Shown here: positions 43,308-56,600 of the stretch, in pieces | Position numbering within the stretch: position 1 is the first letter of the stretch | Layout of the letters: the number at the start of each line of letters is the position of its first letter | DNA from: Posidonia oceanica | Taxonomy: Eukaryota; Streptophyta; Magnoliopsida; Alismatales; Posidoniaceae | Assembly (NCBI GenBank): GCA_037176725.1 | Contig: JAZBRS010000050.1 | Location: forward strand, 16,262,001-16,326,000 | Reading direction: 5' to 3' | Length of the DNA: 64,000 bases | Made by a program: the position numbers and the translations under genes | Notes under the pieces: model-generated | The model's input: the letters and a program-made list of their open reading frames with translations, nothing else | Database searches by the model: none | Told to the model about the DNA's origin: nothing

Positions 43308-44676
43308 ATGGCGGTGAATTGTGATACATTTCTGGTGGTGGTGATCTTGTTCTCGATTTACGTGAGTCCAAGTTTTCAGCAACTGCAGTCTTCACAGACT
43401 GAAATCCTGTTGCAGCTAAGAAAGCATCTGGAGTATCCAAAACAGTTGGAGGCATGGAACTACACCAAAGAACTGTGCAGTGTGCCCAAGTCACCTGCAT
43501 TGTCCATAACATGTGAAGAAGGCTCCGTCACGGAGCTCAAAGTTGTCGGTGACAGGCTTGTCAAGGTGACCCAATTTGAGGGCTACTCTCTTCGTGGTCA
43601 GACACTGTCACAAGATTTTTCAGTCGATTCTTTCGTCACGACGCTGACAAGGTTGACTGGTTTGAGAGTAGTCATCTTGGTTTCTTTGGGTATTTGGGGT
43701 TCTCTCTCGAATAAAATCCACAGGTTGTACTCACTTGAAGTTCTAGATTTGAGTTCAAACTTCCTCTATGGATCGATCCCTCCAAAGATTTCTGCAATGG
43801 GAATGCTTCAAACCGTGATGCTTGATGGGAATTTCTTTAATGACACGGTTCCTGATTGGTTTGGTTCATTGTCGAATCTCACAGTTTTGAGCTTGAAGAG
43901 CAATCGGTTCAAGGGGCCACTCCCGAGGTCACTTGGTGGTGTTGGGACACTTACTAGTCTTGCTTTGTCGTGCAACAGTATCTCTGGCAAATTGCCTGAT
44001 CTAAGTGGCTTAAATAGTCTTGAGGTGTTGGATTTGAGAGAGAATGAGTTGGAATCTGAATTACCTGTTATGCCCAAAGGTTTGGTCACTGTTTTACTCA
44101 GCAGAAATTCTTTGTCAGGAGAGATTCCAGAGCAATTTGGACAACTGCGTCAGCTCCAGCATCTGGATGTGTCATTTAATCTTCTGCGTGGAATACCCCC
44201 TGAATCACTCTTCTCACTGCCAAACATCACTTACTTGAACTTGGAATCCAATATGCTTAGTGGTGTTTTACCCAGAGATCTATCTTGCAGCAGCCAACTT
44301 GGTTTTGTTGATATTTCTACTAATAAACTAACAGGTGATTTGCCTTCCTGCTTGAGTGCTAATTCAAATAAGAGAGTGGTGAAATTCTCTGGGAATTGTT
44401 TGGTGATTGATCCCAAGCATCAGCATGAAGCTTCATACTGTGAGGAAGTTGACATGAATGTGAGGAGTTCCAAAGGCAAAGGCAAAGGCATGGGAGTATT
44501 GATTGGTGTGATTGGGGGAGCTCTTTTCTTAGCTTTTCTGTCTTTGCTTATTTTCCTAATCGTCTGCAGAAGAAGGTGCCATCGAGCATCAGCAGAGCAG
44601 CGCTTACTTCAGAAACCAGCAATGGTGATGGCTAACTCACCGACAGACTTAGCCACTGAACTTCTTTCAAATGCCA
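43308..44676 (+). CDS. Exon 1: signal peptide, LRR ectodomain, membrane span
   Basis: The start ATG at 43308 is followed by a hydrophobic leader ending near SPSFQQLQ. The ectodomain has a Cys pair before the repeats and about nine LRRs ([16 protein letters not shown] and similar). The membrane span is [19 protein letters not shown] onward with a basic stop-transfer CRRRCHR. Reading through the donor GTTAGT at 44677 would give a truncated receptor ending SNAS at 44681. Confidence 0.93.
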
Positions 44677-47600
44677 GTTAGTTCTGTTTTCTTGGTGTTG
44701 ATGTTTGTTTATTTGGCTTAAGTCATTTGATTAATTTTAATAATAATTCTGAAAACCAAGGGGATATCTCACACATCTTGTTGTCAGTATCTGATTATTT
44801 TCAGCATAATTATCCAATTCATTCATTGCCTCATCTTGCAACATTTTTTTTTCACATGTATTCTTGGTTAACTATTATCAATACCCTTATGGAAAAAGGG
44901 AAAAAAAATGAATTATAATCACTACTTGCATTCCCAAAAATCGACATGTGTTATTTACTTATTTGTATATTGTTAGAGTAGATGGATCCTTATATGGATT
45001 TTTGTGTTATCCATTCATAAGATTTCTTATAGGTCAAGTATGTGTTTTCCTATAAAAAGATAAAGAGAATCATATTGCTTGATAACAAAGAGAGTACAAT
45101 CTCCTATATATAGGAGAACACATACTTAGATCTACAACAAACCTCATGAATGGATAACACAAAGATTCTTATAAGGATTCATCCACTCTAACATATATCT
45201 TAGTTGCCTGATAAACACCAATGAGTTATCTTACTAACATGAAAAAGGAAATAGGAAAGAGAGGTAAAAGTCCTTTCTAAGAATTTAAAGTGACATTTTT
45301 CTTTTGGATTTCTACAATATTACAGGAATAGGAAACTAAATGAACACATGATAAGACACCACTCTGCCACTTGACAACCAAGTAATTTCACGAATCTCTG
45401 TCAGACCCTCTCAAACATAGATAGCATCCAAGAAACAGTAAGGTATCATTTTACCTAACAAAAGGTAGATAACACCTACGAAATAGTTTCAGTACTATTA
45501 TTAGCAAGCATTCAGTCTTTGCCTCCATAGTAGAGATGATCATGTATACAAGTACATAAAAATACACACTTCTTCTCATGCCATGGTTAACCACTACATT
45601 AAAATCAATTAGTGATACTGAGTTCCACATTAATTGTTATATTTTAAACTCCTCCTCAGAGTCCTGAACAATGTGGTACTGAAACCATGAAGGCTATGCA
45701 TGATCAAAAAGTGCAAACACATCACAAACACGTGTTATTGAAAAAATCCATAGAATATGGCACTTCAGTACAGCTACTTTTATTGGTTCAATTTGAAGTC
45801 TGCATTTTCTACACATGCATGTTGTATTAAGTTTGCTGAAGCTGACTTTTTATATATTAAATTTTTTAGGGCTTGTCTCTCAAGCCAAGAAGCTTGGAAC
45901 ACAAGTGCTGCCAATGTACCGAGTATTTTCTCTAGAAGAATTGCAAGAAGCTACAAATAACTTTAACTGCTCGACATATATTGGTGAAGGTTCATTTGGA
46001 AAGGTACTGAATTTTTTGTGAAGTTTTATGTTTGAAACTTTTCTTGGTTGCATGATACCATAACCATAGTCATAATGCCTTGTAGTACATCAATATGGAA
46101 TTGATTAAGATAGCTTTAAAAACAACTTGGTTTGAAACACTTGAGCTAAGTTGAAATTTGTGTCCATTACCATGATGCATATTTAACTGAGAACAACAAG
46201 TGCCACTGTTAGTTTTTAGAGGTTGATCATATAAGTTCATCTTCATTTTCTGAGAATCTTGCATAATTTTTGGTAAAAAGTTGATTATTACAATCATCCC
46301 GTATGTGCAGTTTACTTTTGTATGCACAACATTTCTTTTTTAAACTGGTGATATCTTATGATGATATTCACCATTAGAAGCATTTGGTTGAATACGGTTT
46401 TATGAAAAATTAACATCAAAACCATTATTGAGTCAAGCAATGACTTATCCAAGGTAAACAATGACAAATAATAGAAATGATACACGGACTTTCCATTACA
46501 TATGTGAATGATTAGAAGTTTCCTGGCTTCTTTGTACATAATTGTTTGTTTCTTTTACAACACTTGTGAGTAGTACTACATCCTACAAAACTTAATCTGT
46601 TTTAGTCTAATTTTTTCCAGATATACAAAGGAAGATTGGAGAATGGAACCTATGTTAGCATAAAATGCTTGTCTTTCTTTAAGAAGTACCCTATTCGAAA
46701 TCTCAACCTTCGGTTGGATTTGCTTTCAAAGCTTCGCCATCCACATCTTGTCTGCCTCTTGGGTCACTGTACAGATAATTCATCTGATGTTTCGAATGTC
46801 AACAGGGTCTTTCTTGTATATGAATATGTACCTAATGGGAACCTTCGTACTCATCTTTCTGGTAGGTATAAGCAAAGGGACTTTATCTTTAGCTCCAGTT
46901 TGGCCCATTTTTACATGTAACTTATAGACTGGTTTTCTTATAGTACTTACATTTTAGATGGCATGTATCTTCTGTTGTCAATCCACTTATTCACACTACT
47001 TTCTGATTAGCGTTTGATCTGCAGAAACTCGGTTGGAAAGAGCTCTGAAATGGCCAGATAGATTGACAATTCTAACTGGCATTGCTAAGGCCGTGCAATT
47101 TCTACATACTGGAACAATTCCTGGTTTCTTTAACAACAGGCTGAAGACGAGCAATATTTTGTTTGATGAGCACTGTATAGCAAAACTTAGTGACTATGGC
47201 TCGTCAATTATTACAGAAGAAATTGATCGACATGAGGTTGGTATCTAGGGTCAACCAAATAAATATAATAGATCAACTTAACATGTAATTCCAAATATAT
47301 TATATGTGCATTGATGATTTACTGTTTTTTTCTCTAATGGAATATCTATGTCGTATTTATAGTCATGGGCAGATGGACAAAAATCATCATATGCAATTCA
47401 AAGCAAGTCTCCTGCATGGTAAACTTCTTTTAGTATTCCTTTGATTTTTTTGTGGTACTATTTTCCTCGTTGCTCGCAGCTATCTGTTTAGTTTGTTCTT
47501 AATAATATTTTCATTTTAAACCATAGAAATTATGCCAAATTTGGTTAAAAATCCAGATCTTTGGCTTCTCAAAGTGTTCCCCTAAAATTCTATGAAGATT

Positions 47601-50600
47601 TTCAGCTGACCTACACTGGTGGTTATTTTGCCTCATGATTTTATTTAAATCTCTAGAAACATCATAACTCATAGGCTTTGATATCTGGTGTTAGAGTTGG
47701 TGTTTATCTAGTAGATATCCATTTACCCTACCCATTTGTTTGTCTTTAAGTACTTGTGTAGTCCCTAGTTTGAGGGTTAAGGAGATTGTGATCTTTTTAT
47801 TAACATGGTACCAGAGCATAGTGTTAGAGTAGAAAAGAATGATCATATTGATAGGAAGAGTGTTACACACATATATAGTCTACTCTAATGTTATAGGGTT
47901 AATAGACCTATTAACATAATAACGTATTTAACACTCCCCTTCAAGTTGGAGCATATATATCTATCATGCACAAGTTGTTACATAGAGACTCAAATACTCC
48001 AATTCCTAATCCTTTAGTGAAGACATCAGCAAGTTCTTTAGTAAAAGGGACATAAGGAGTTGATATGAATCCTTTAACAATCAAGTCTCTATTGAAGTGA
48101 TAGTCAACTTCAATATGCTTTGTACGCTCATAGAATGTAGGATTATTTGCAATAAATATAGTTGCCTGGTTGTCACAGTACATAGGCATAAGAATTTGGA
48201 CAGGAAATCTAAAGTCACTCAATAACGAATGTAGCCACACTATCTCACAGACTGTTTGAGCCATAGACCTATACTCTGCCTCAGCACTTGAACAGTAAAC
48301 TACATTCTGCTTCTTGCTGCGCCAAGTAACTAAATTGCCTTCAACATAAGTGCAGTAGCCAGATGTAGACTTTCTGTCAGCTTTGTCTCCTGCATAGCTA
48401 GAGTAAGAAAATGCTTCAATATTCAGATATCCATGTTTCTCAAAAAGTAGGCCTTTTCCTAGAGCTCCTTTGATGTAAGCAAGCAGACGAAGAGCTCCAG
48501 TGAACCACTCTAGGCTTATGCACGAATTGGCTCAGTAGGCCTACAACATAAGCTATATCTGGTCTAGTTACAGTCAAGTATATGAGTTTGCCAATTAATC
48601 TCCTGTATCTGCCTGGATCCTCCATAATCTCAGAAGAGCCATCCCAGAAATCTGGATTTGGGATAGTTGGTGTAGATTTTGGTTTGCACCCCAACAAATC
48701 TGCCTCCTGTAGTAGATCAAGTGCATATTTTCTCTGAGATAGAGTACCAACTTGTTTTTCTGATTGGCAAACTTAATCCCCAAGAAGTATCTTGGTCGTC
48801 CCATGTCTTTCGTGATGAATTGACTTCCCAGATATTGCTTAGTCTCTGCAATGCCCGCTGTATCATTACCTGTAAGCAAAATATCATTAACATAAACAGT
48901 AAGTATCACACAACTCTCTTTTGTCTTCTTGATGAAGACAGAGTGATCAGCAACACAACGATGATAACCTGCGTCCATAACAATCAGACTGAATTTCTCA
49001 AACCAAGCTTTGGGCCTTTGTTTGAGACCATATATAGCTTTCTTCAGATAGCATACTGTATTCTCCCTCTAAGCAACATACCGTGGAGGTTGCTCCATCA
49101 AGACCTGCTCAATTAGATCACCATATAGAAAAGTATTCTTCACATCAAGCTGGTGTATCTCCCAATCTTGATTAAGAGAAACTGACAGTAAAATCCGAAA
49201 TGAATTTGTTGGAATAGTCCCATATCGAAAAAGTGAGGATTGAAACTTATGGTTATATATAGATGGATCCTCCACTCATTGTCAATTGGTTTTGAATTGG
49301 ATGACCATATTCTAACATGGTACCAGAGCCAAAAGAGGTCCAAACGGGCCCAAGTCTACACACATCCACCTATGTTTAAATAGACAATTGTAGGACTTAA
49401 AATAGACCACAAGTGAGGGAGAATGTTGGAATAGTTCCACATTGAAAAAGTGAGGACTGGGACTTGTGGTTATATATAAATGGACCCCTTCACTCATTGC
49501 TAATTGGTTTTGAGTTGGATGTCTATATTCTAACAGAATTCAAGCGTGCAATTGGAGAGAAAGTCTCTGCATAATCAACCTCATATGTCTGTGTAAATCC
49601 TTTGGCTACCAGACGGGCTTGTGTTTGACAACAAACACCCAGCGGCAACCAACAACTGTGGAGTCGGGTGGACGGTCGACAAGTTCCAAGGTACCTCGTG
49701 TCTGTAATGCCAGTATATAATTGTTAGAGATAATGGATATATTTATATGTGTGTTGTAAACGGGTTATTGGATATTCAATTAGTTTAGGGTTTCCAATCT
49801 CTCATATATATATGTATCTACACATATGTAATAAGATGTATTACTTTTCTCTCTATCTTTCACCTTCAACATGGTACCAGAGTCCAGATAAAATCCTAGG
49901 CAGCCATCACAGCCACCACCCCACGCCGCCAGCTTGCACCATGCCCGTGCCCAGTCAGGCCCTCCCACGGCGCGTCCAGGCCTTTCGGCCCCTATTGCCG
50001 GCGCTGTCCAGGCCTCTTGGCCCCACCTGCCGGCTCCGTCCAGCCCTACACCGGATCAGTCCAGGCGTCTCCCGCCGTCCGCTGCGCCCAGCAGGGCCAT
50101 CTAGGCCCTCTGCCAGCTTCAGCCGGCCAGTCTAGCCCTTCCACCGACTAGTCCTGACCCTTCGTCGGCCTCCTAGCCTTCTTCCGGCGCATGTCTCGCC
50201 ACCTGTGAGGGTTCTAGTCTTCCTTCGTCTAGTATAGGGGCAGTCCAACCCCTTCCATGCCGTCGTCTAGCAGTTCAGGCCATGTTTTAGGCCCCTCATT
50301 CGTCTCCAGTCCGTTTGTGTGTGGATACGTTACATCCATACGTGTTGGTGAGCAGTCTGGTTTACATATCTGTTATTTTTAGATCATATATTGGTGTTAT
50401 TTTTCCATTTTCAATCTAGTATGGCCTCTTAGGAGTCATTGGTTAAGCACCTCGGTGGCACTTCTGAGAAACTCAATGGCACAAACTATCTCCTCTGGTC
50501 TCAAAACTTCGAAACCTTCATCGTTGCACATCGAAAGTTGAAGCATCTTACACAGCCTTTTCCGGATAGTAATGATGCTGCATATGAAGATTGGTGTACC

Positions 50601-53600
50601 GATGATGCATCTATTGTGACATGGCTTGGGAACAGTATGGAATAGTCAATTGCACGTGGTGTTATGTTACAGAGGCCAGCCAAGAAGATCTGGGATACAT
50701 GTTGACTCACGTATGGTCACGAGAAGAACATCTTTCAGGTTTTCGAGGTCTATGAGCATTTGTTCACCATCCGTCAAGGTGAACGTTCTATACAGGAACA
50801 CTTTACTCGTTTACGTGCCTTACTTGATGAGCTTGAGATGTATCAACCTGTTACCGGCGATGTCAATCAGACGAAGAGGTATCGGGAAGAGCGTTCAGTA
50901 TCTATCTATTTCTTCAGTTTAAATTCAGATCTCAGTTCACAGATTTGCGGACAAATTTTGGGTGCCGACAGTCTTCCCGATTTACAGACGGCCTTCTCCA
51001 AGGCGCTACGGGTTTCCATAGGGATTTCTACTTCGGTTCCAGAATCATCTGTGATGGCTGTTACTAGGGGACGTGGCCGTGGAGGTTACCGTGGCAATAT
51101 ACGTGGTTGTTCTGATAGCGGTGGACGTCTAAAATGCTCACATTGTGGCCGACTGGGACATCGAGTAGACCGATGTTGGGATCTACATGGCAAACCACAG
51201 ACAGCACATGTTACTACAGAGTCACCACCTGCGGTCTCGACCAGTGACGACCAGACCTTTACTGTGTCTTAGGCTGACTATGAGCGGCTCTTACAGCTAA
51301 AGGTCACCGACTCCACTGCTACTGCTACCCAAGCTACCTCCTCAAGTACTAGTGCTCTCCTTGTATCCAGGAATCCTTCCTGGATTATTGATTCCGATGC
51401 CTCCTCCCATATGTTATGTACAAGAAATCTGTTTACTCGTTTATCCCAGCTTTCTGATATTCAGTCTGTGGTAATTGCTGATGATCGATCTTGTCCTGTC
51501 TTAGGTGAAGGGGTTGTGCAAGTCTCTTCACAATTGTCTCTTGAAAATGTCCTTTTTATGTCTGATTTTCTTGTTAATCTCTTATCAATTAGTGCTATTA
51601 CGAAATAGTTACATTGTTATGTCACATTCTTTCCTTTCCATTGCACTTTTCAGGATTTGCAGACGGAGAGGAGGATTGGTTTGGGCCGTGAAAGAGGCAA
51701 TGATGTGTACCTGCTGGAGTGATGATATACCTCAAGGACTAGCTTCTGTGGCATCCACGTTCGAGCCTTCTTCCTTGTGGCACTACCGGTTAGGTCATCC
51801 ATTCCATCAGAAGCTATGGCAGGCCTTATCTTGGTGTTCTGTTTTTCGGTTTGATTGTAAGTCTTATCAATTAGGTAAGCATCATCGTGCTTCCTTTCGA
51901 TATGTGCGTCTTGTATCGAGCTCTACTCCGTTTGAGTTAGTCCATTGTGATGTCTGGTCCGGTCAGAGTCCCATTAGTGTCTGGTCATCGATATTATATA
52001 GTTTTTATTGATGATTTTTCGAGAGTGTCTTGGGTATATTTACTTAAAGATCATAGTTATATCTATGATGTACTCAGAATCTTTCTTACAGAAATAAAAA
52101 ATCAGTTTGATGTTACTCCAAAGTTTTTGCGTACTGATAATGCATTGGAATTTGTCCAATCCAAAATTGCCTTTTATTGTGCTTCATTAGGAATTATATA
52201 TCAGACTTTGTGTCCCCACACTTCCCAACAAAATGGGGTCGCGGAACGCAAGCATAGGCACATTGGATGTTACTCGTACTATTATGTTTCATATGCATGT
52301 TCCAAAATATCTGTGGTCAGATGCTGTTCTAACTGCTACATACCTCATAAATAGAATGCCTTCTGTCCCTCTAGGAGGTGAAGTCCCTCTCCGTCATCTC
52401 AAACCTGACACACCTTTATTCACTTTACCTCATTGGGTGTTTGGGTGTGTTGCCTTTGTTCAAGATTTCTCTCCTGACCTAGATAAACTGTCTCTTAGAT
52501 CTATCAAGTGCATCTTTGTGGGGTATTCTAGAACTCAAAGGGGTTATTGCTGTTTTCATCCTCCTACTCGACGATATTTTGTCTCGGCTGATGTTACTTT
52601 CTTTGAGTCTATGTACTATTCTGATGAGTCTCCACCACCGGTTGAGTCTGTTTCCCTTCCATCTGTTGTTGAATCTCAGGATGTCGATTCACCAGGTACC
52701 TCCACTGTGCATACAGAAGCCTCTCGTCCCTTGCAGGTATATCACCGCTGTCAGAACACACCAGCACTTATCATGACAGAATCGGCCTCCTCTGCAGATG
52801 TAAATCCGCCTATCAGTTTGTTAGATCTTCCTATTGCTCTTCGGAAAGGTACTCGCTCTTCCACTGCTCATCTCATCTCAAATTTTGTTTCATATGACTC
52901 ACTTCATCCTCGTTTTCGTAGTTTTGCCTTGTCACTTTCTTCAGAGTCACTTCCTAGGAATCATCAGGAGGCATTATCCCTTTCTCATTGGAAGGCTGCC
53001 ATGGATGAGGAAATCACTGCATTGACCACTCATGGCACTTAGGAGTTGGTGTCCCGCACTGTTGGAGCTACAGTAGTCACCTGTCGATGGGTCTACACAA
53101 TTAAGTACAGAGCAGGTGGCAGCATCGACAGATACAAAGCCAGATTGGTTGCTCGTGGGTTCACGCAGACTTATGGAGTTGATTATGAAGAGACCTTCTC
53201 TTCAGTTGCCCGTCTCAATTCCATCAGGGTTATTTTGTCTCTTGCTCTCAACAACTCTTGGGATTTATGCCAATTAGATGTTAAAAATGCTTTCTTGTAT
53301 GGTGATCTGAGTTTGTATTTATAGAGCAACCTCCAGCTTATGTTGCTTAAGGGAAGGATCAAGTATGCAGACTGAAGAAGGCAATTTATGGCCTAAAACA
53401 GTCTCCAAGTTTGGTTTGAGAAGTTCAGTCAAGTGGTTATAGCTGGTGGATTCTAGAAATGTGCTGTTGATCACTCGGTATTTTATAGAAAAACCACCTT
53501 CGGCTGTGTTTTTCTGGTAGTATATGTTGATGACATATTAGTGACAGGCAGTGATACAAGAGGGATTGCAGATATTAAAGCACATCTTCAAACTCAGTTT

Positions 53601-56600
53601 GTCACTAAAGATATGGGAAAGCCATGATATTTTCTTGGCATTGAGTTCGCATATACAAATGGGAAGATAGCACTGTCCCAGAGGAAGTATGTTCTAAATC
53701 TCTTACAATAAACAGGTCTTCTAGGGTGCAAACCAGAGAGTACTCTGATTGAGCAGACACCTACCTTCTGGGACACTTGTTCAGATTTGTTAGAGGACCC
53801 TGGTCAGTACAGAAGATTGATTGGGAAACTCATATATTTGACAGTGACTCGGCCTGATATTTCATATGCAGTCAGTCTATTGAGTTAGTTCATGCATAAG
53901 CCTAGGAGAGTATACTGGACTGGAGCTCTACGTGTTTTAGCTTATGTCAAAGGTGCACCGGGCAGAGGTTTAGTCTACAGAAGAAATGGCCATATGAAGA
54001 TCACTGCTTACTCAGATTCAAGGTATGCAGGGGACCGATGAGACAAAAAATCTACATCTGGTTTCTGCACCTATGTAGGAGGCAACCTAGTCACTTGACG
54101 GAGCAAGAAGCAAAATGAGGTGTCAAGATCCAGTGCTGAAGTAAAATATAGATCCATAGTTCAGACAGCATGTGAGATGATGTGGATAAAGTCATTTTTG
54201 GTGGAGCTTGGGTTTGGTGTTGAGCTACTCATGTCTATGCATTGTGATAATAAAGCAGCCATATTTATTGCAAAAATCTGACCTTTCGTGAACACACAAA
54301 GTACATAGAATTTGATTGTCATTATGTGAGAGATCTAGTAATGAAAAGGATTATTTTTACACCTTACACTCAGTCTTCAGAGCAACTTGCTGACATTTTC
54401 ACAAAAGGATTAAGTGTTGGTGTCTTTGAGTCCTTATGTATCAAGCTAGACATGATTGATATGTATGCTTCAGCTTAAGGGAGAGTGTTGGAGTTAATGG
54501 ATATATTTATATGTGTGTTGTAAACGAGTTATTGGATATCCAATTAGTCTAGGATTTCCAATCTCTCCTACATATATGTATATACACATATGCAATAAGA
54601 TATATCACTTTTCTGTCTATCCTTCACCTTCAACAATAATTAATAACTAAAAATAGTCTATGGTTTCTCACTTGGTTTTTTGAGCAAGATATCTTACTTG
54701 TTTATTGGAAAACATGATAAGATTAGAAGATTTTTTTTAAAAGATTGTTCCATTGTGCAACAACTATTAGAAGTCGCAAGTTGTTCCTCTTGATTTTGTG
54801 CATAAAGACCACATAATAGGGCATTTTTTGTCGAAATTAACGTAGTTATTCATTTGGGTATCTATATTTAAACACAGAAGTTACAAAGGAATGCCATATC
54901 CAATCCTTACAATCGGGGGATGGTTACTAGGTTCTTGTTAGAACATGGAAGGATAATAAAAATGTTAAAAAATTTAAATAGGATAAATTTGAAATGCAAG
55001 TTCGAATGTGAAATCTTTGATCCTCCTGTTTAGGATTTAGCCGATACTCAGGCTTGCCTTTGCTGGCTAATAGTCTTGATCAATGGCCATGAGCTTGGAT
55101 GAAGATAGGTGAATGACATTACAGAGACCTTTGTGATATATTAACTACTTAATCAACGATGGAGATGGACTTAACGTTCCTTTAGAGCAACTCATTCACG
55201 TACAAAAGAGGAAGACAACTACAACCCTACCGATCACTAGTGGTGAAATACATATAAGAAGTTATCACTAGACAACAGCCCTCCTTCACGGAAGAGGATG
55301 GAGATGGGAACTTTTTCTTACAAGAGCGTGCGATCTCTAGCTAGAAAGCTAAAGAGACCTTATAACAAATTGAAAGGCAAGATATGATGCAAAGTGCATA
55401 TGCTAAGAAAACATTTATCATCAGTTAATTAAGCCAAATATCATTTCATAGCACCCTATTCACGCCTACCTCATCACTGGTTGTGTATTGACATTTTTTT
55501 AGGGAGATGACAGATTAACTTTGGTCTTAAATCGAAGCATATTTTACGCACAACACCAAAATGAACAAGAATTCACTTCCAGTTGTTATTATATGCTCAA
55601 AACAGATTTTAACTTTAGCCCAAAACATTTACACATGATGTTGGGATATTTTAATCAAATTTGATGGAGAGTGCATTCACCACATTATGGATGGCCTTAA
55701 AATCATGATACTAGTTGTACTCACCAACATTTGATGGAGGACCAAAGTGCACATCGCAAGAAGAAGGTAGGTGTTGGCTTGTAGTGTATTGATCATTGTA
55801 CCAGTGGTATTGGACGAGTTTGATAAGCCAGATTGTACTGTCACAAGAATTGTGTATCCATAATGATCACGCACTTGACATGTAGACTAATAGAGAAGCG
55901 AATAACACAAGTAGTATGAGAGAAATCTGTGAGGTTGATTATCATCTTAGGGAGAACCCTAAATATATAGAATGTACAAGAAAATATGCGAAATAGAATC
56001 CCAATATTATTAGTATGTGAATACAGTACTTTATATTGATTTGATTCCATATGGGTATAACACTAATTCTTTGTTTCCATTCTGGGGAAAAATCCGCTTC
56101 ATACTCTAACACCTGCTGTCAAACTCATGGTGGGTAAGTCACGGAGTTTTGATAGTAGGAAATCATGTTGACCAAGAGTCTGTGGTTATGTGAAGAAATC
56201 AACATATTATGACTTGGAGGGTATGTAGTGAAGTGCAAGGGTGCCTCACATATGATGATCTCATGTGAAGAAGGATCAACACCAATTTGTTTACCAAGCT
56301 CATTCTCCACTGGGTCAAATATTATCTAAGTGGCACCTGTATTGTTGCAAATAGGAGTGGTCTAGAGGGGGGGTGGTGGCTTGTGTATTTGGAAAGCAAA
56401 GGAAATCAATAGAAAAGAAAGTATTTTCCTTTTGACAAAAAGGTGTGCTCAAAATCATAGTGTTTGTGCATATTTTCCATTAGAAAGTAAATTCCTTTGG
56501 TTTTCGATACAAGCTTAAATTGCTTCCTTACCTTTCCCACCCATAAAGGTAAAATTTGCAAGAAAAATATTTTCCTTGCTTTCCACACGCATAAACACTC

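Larger units (their letters stand above)
49722..54635 (+). mobile_element. Near full-length Ty1-copia retrotransposon (4.9 kb)
   Basis: LTRs are 49722-49871 and 54486-54635 (150 bp each), with PBS TGGTACCAGAGTCC at 49872 and PPT AAGGGAGAG at 54477-54485. The exact 5-bp target duplication ATAAT is at 49717-49721 and 54636-54640. It inserted into the minus-strand copia, itself in intron 5 of the host gene, on the sense strand of that gene. Confidence 0.95.
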
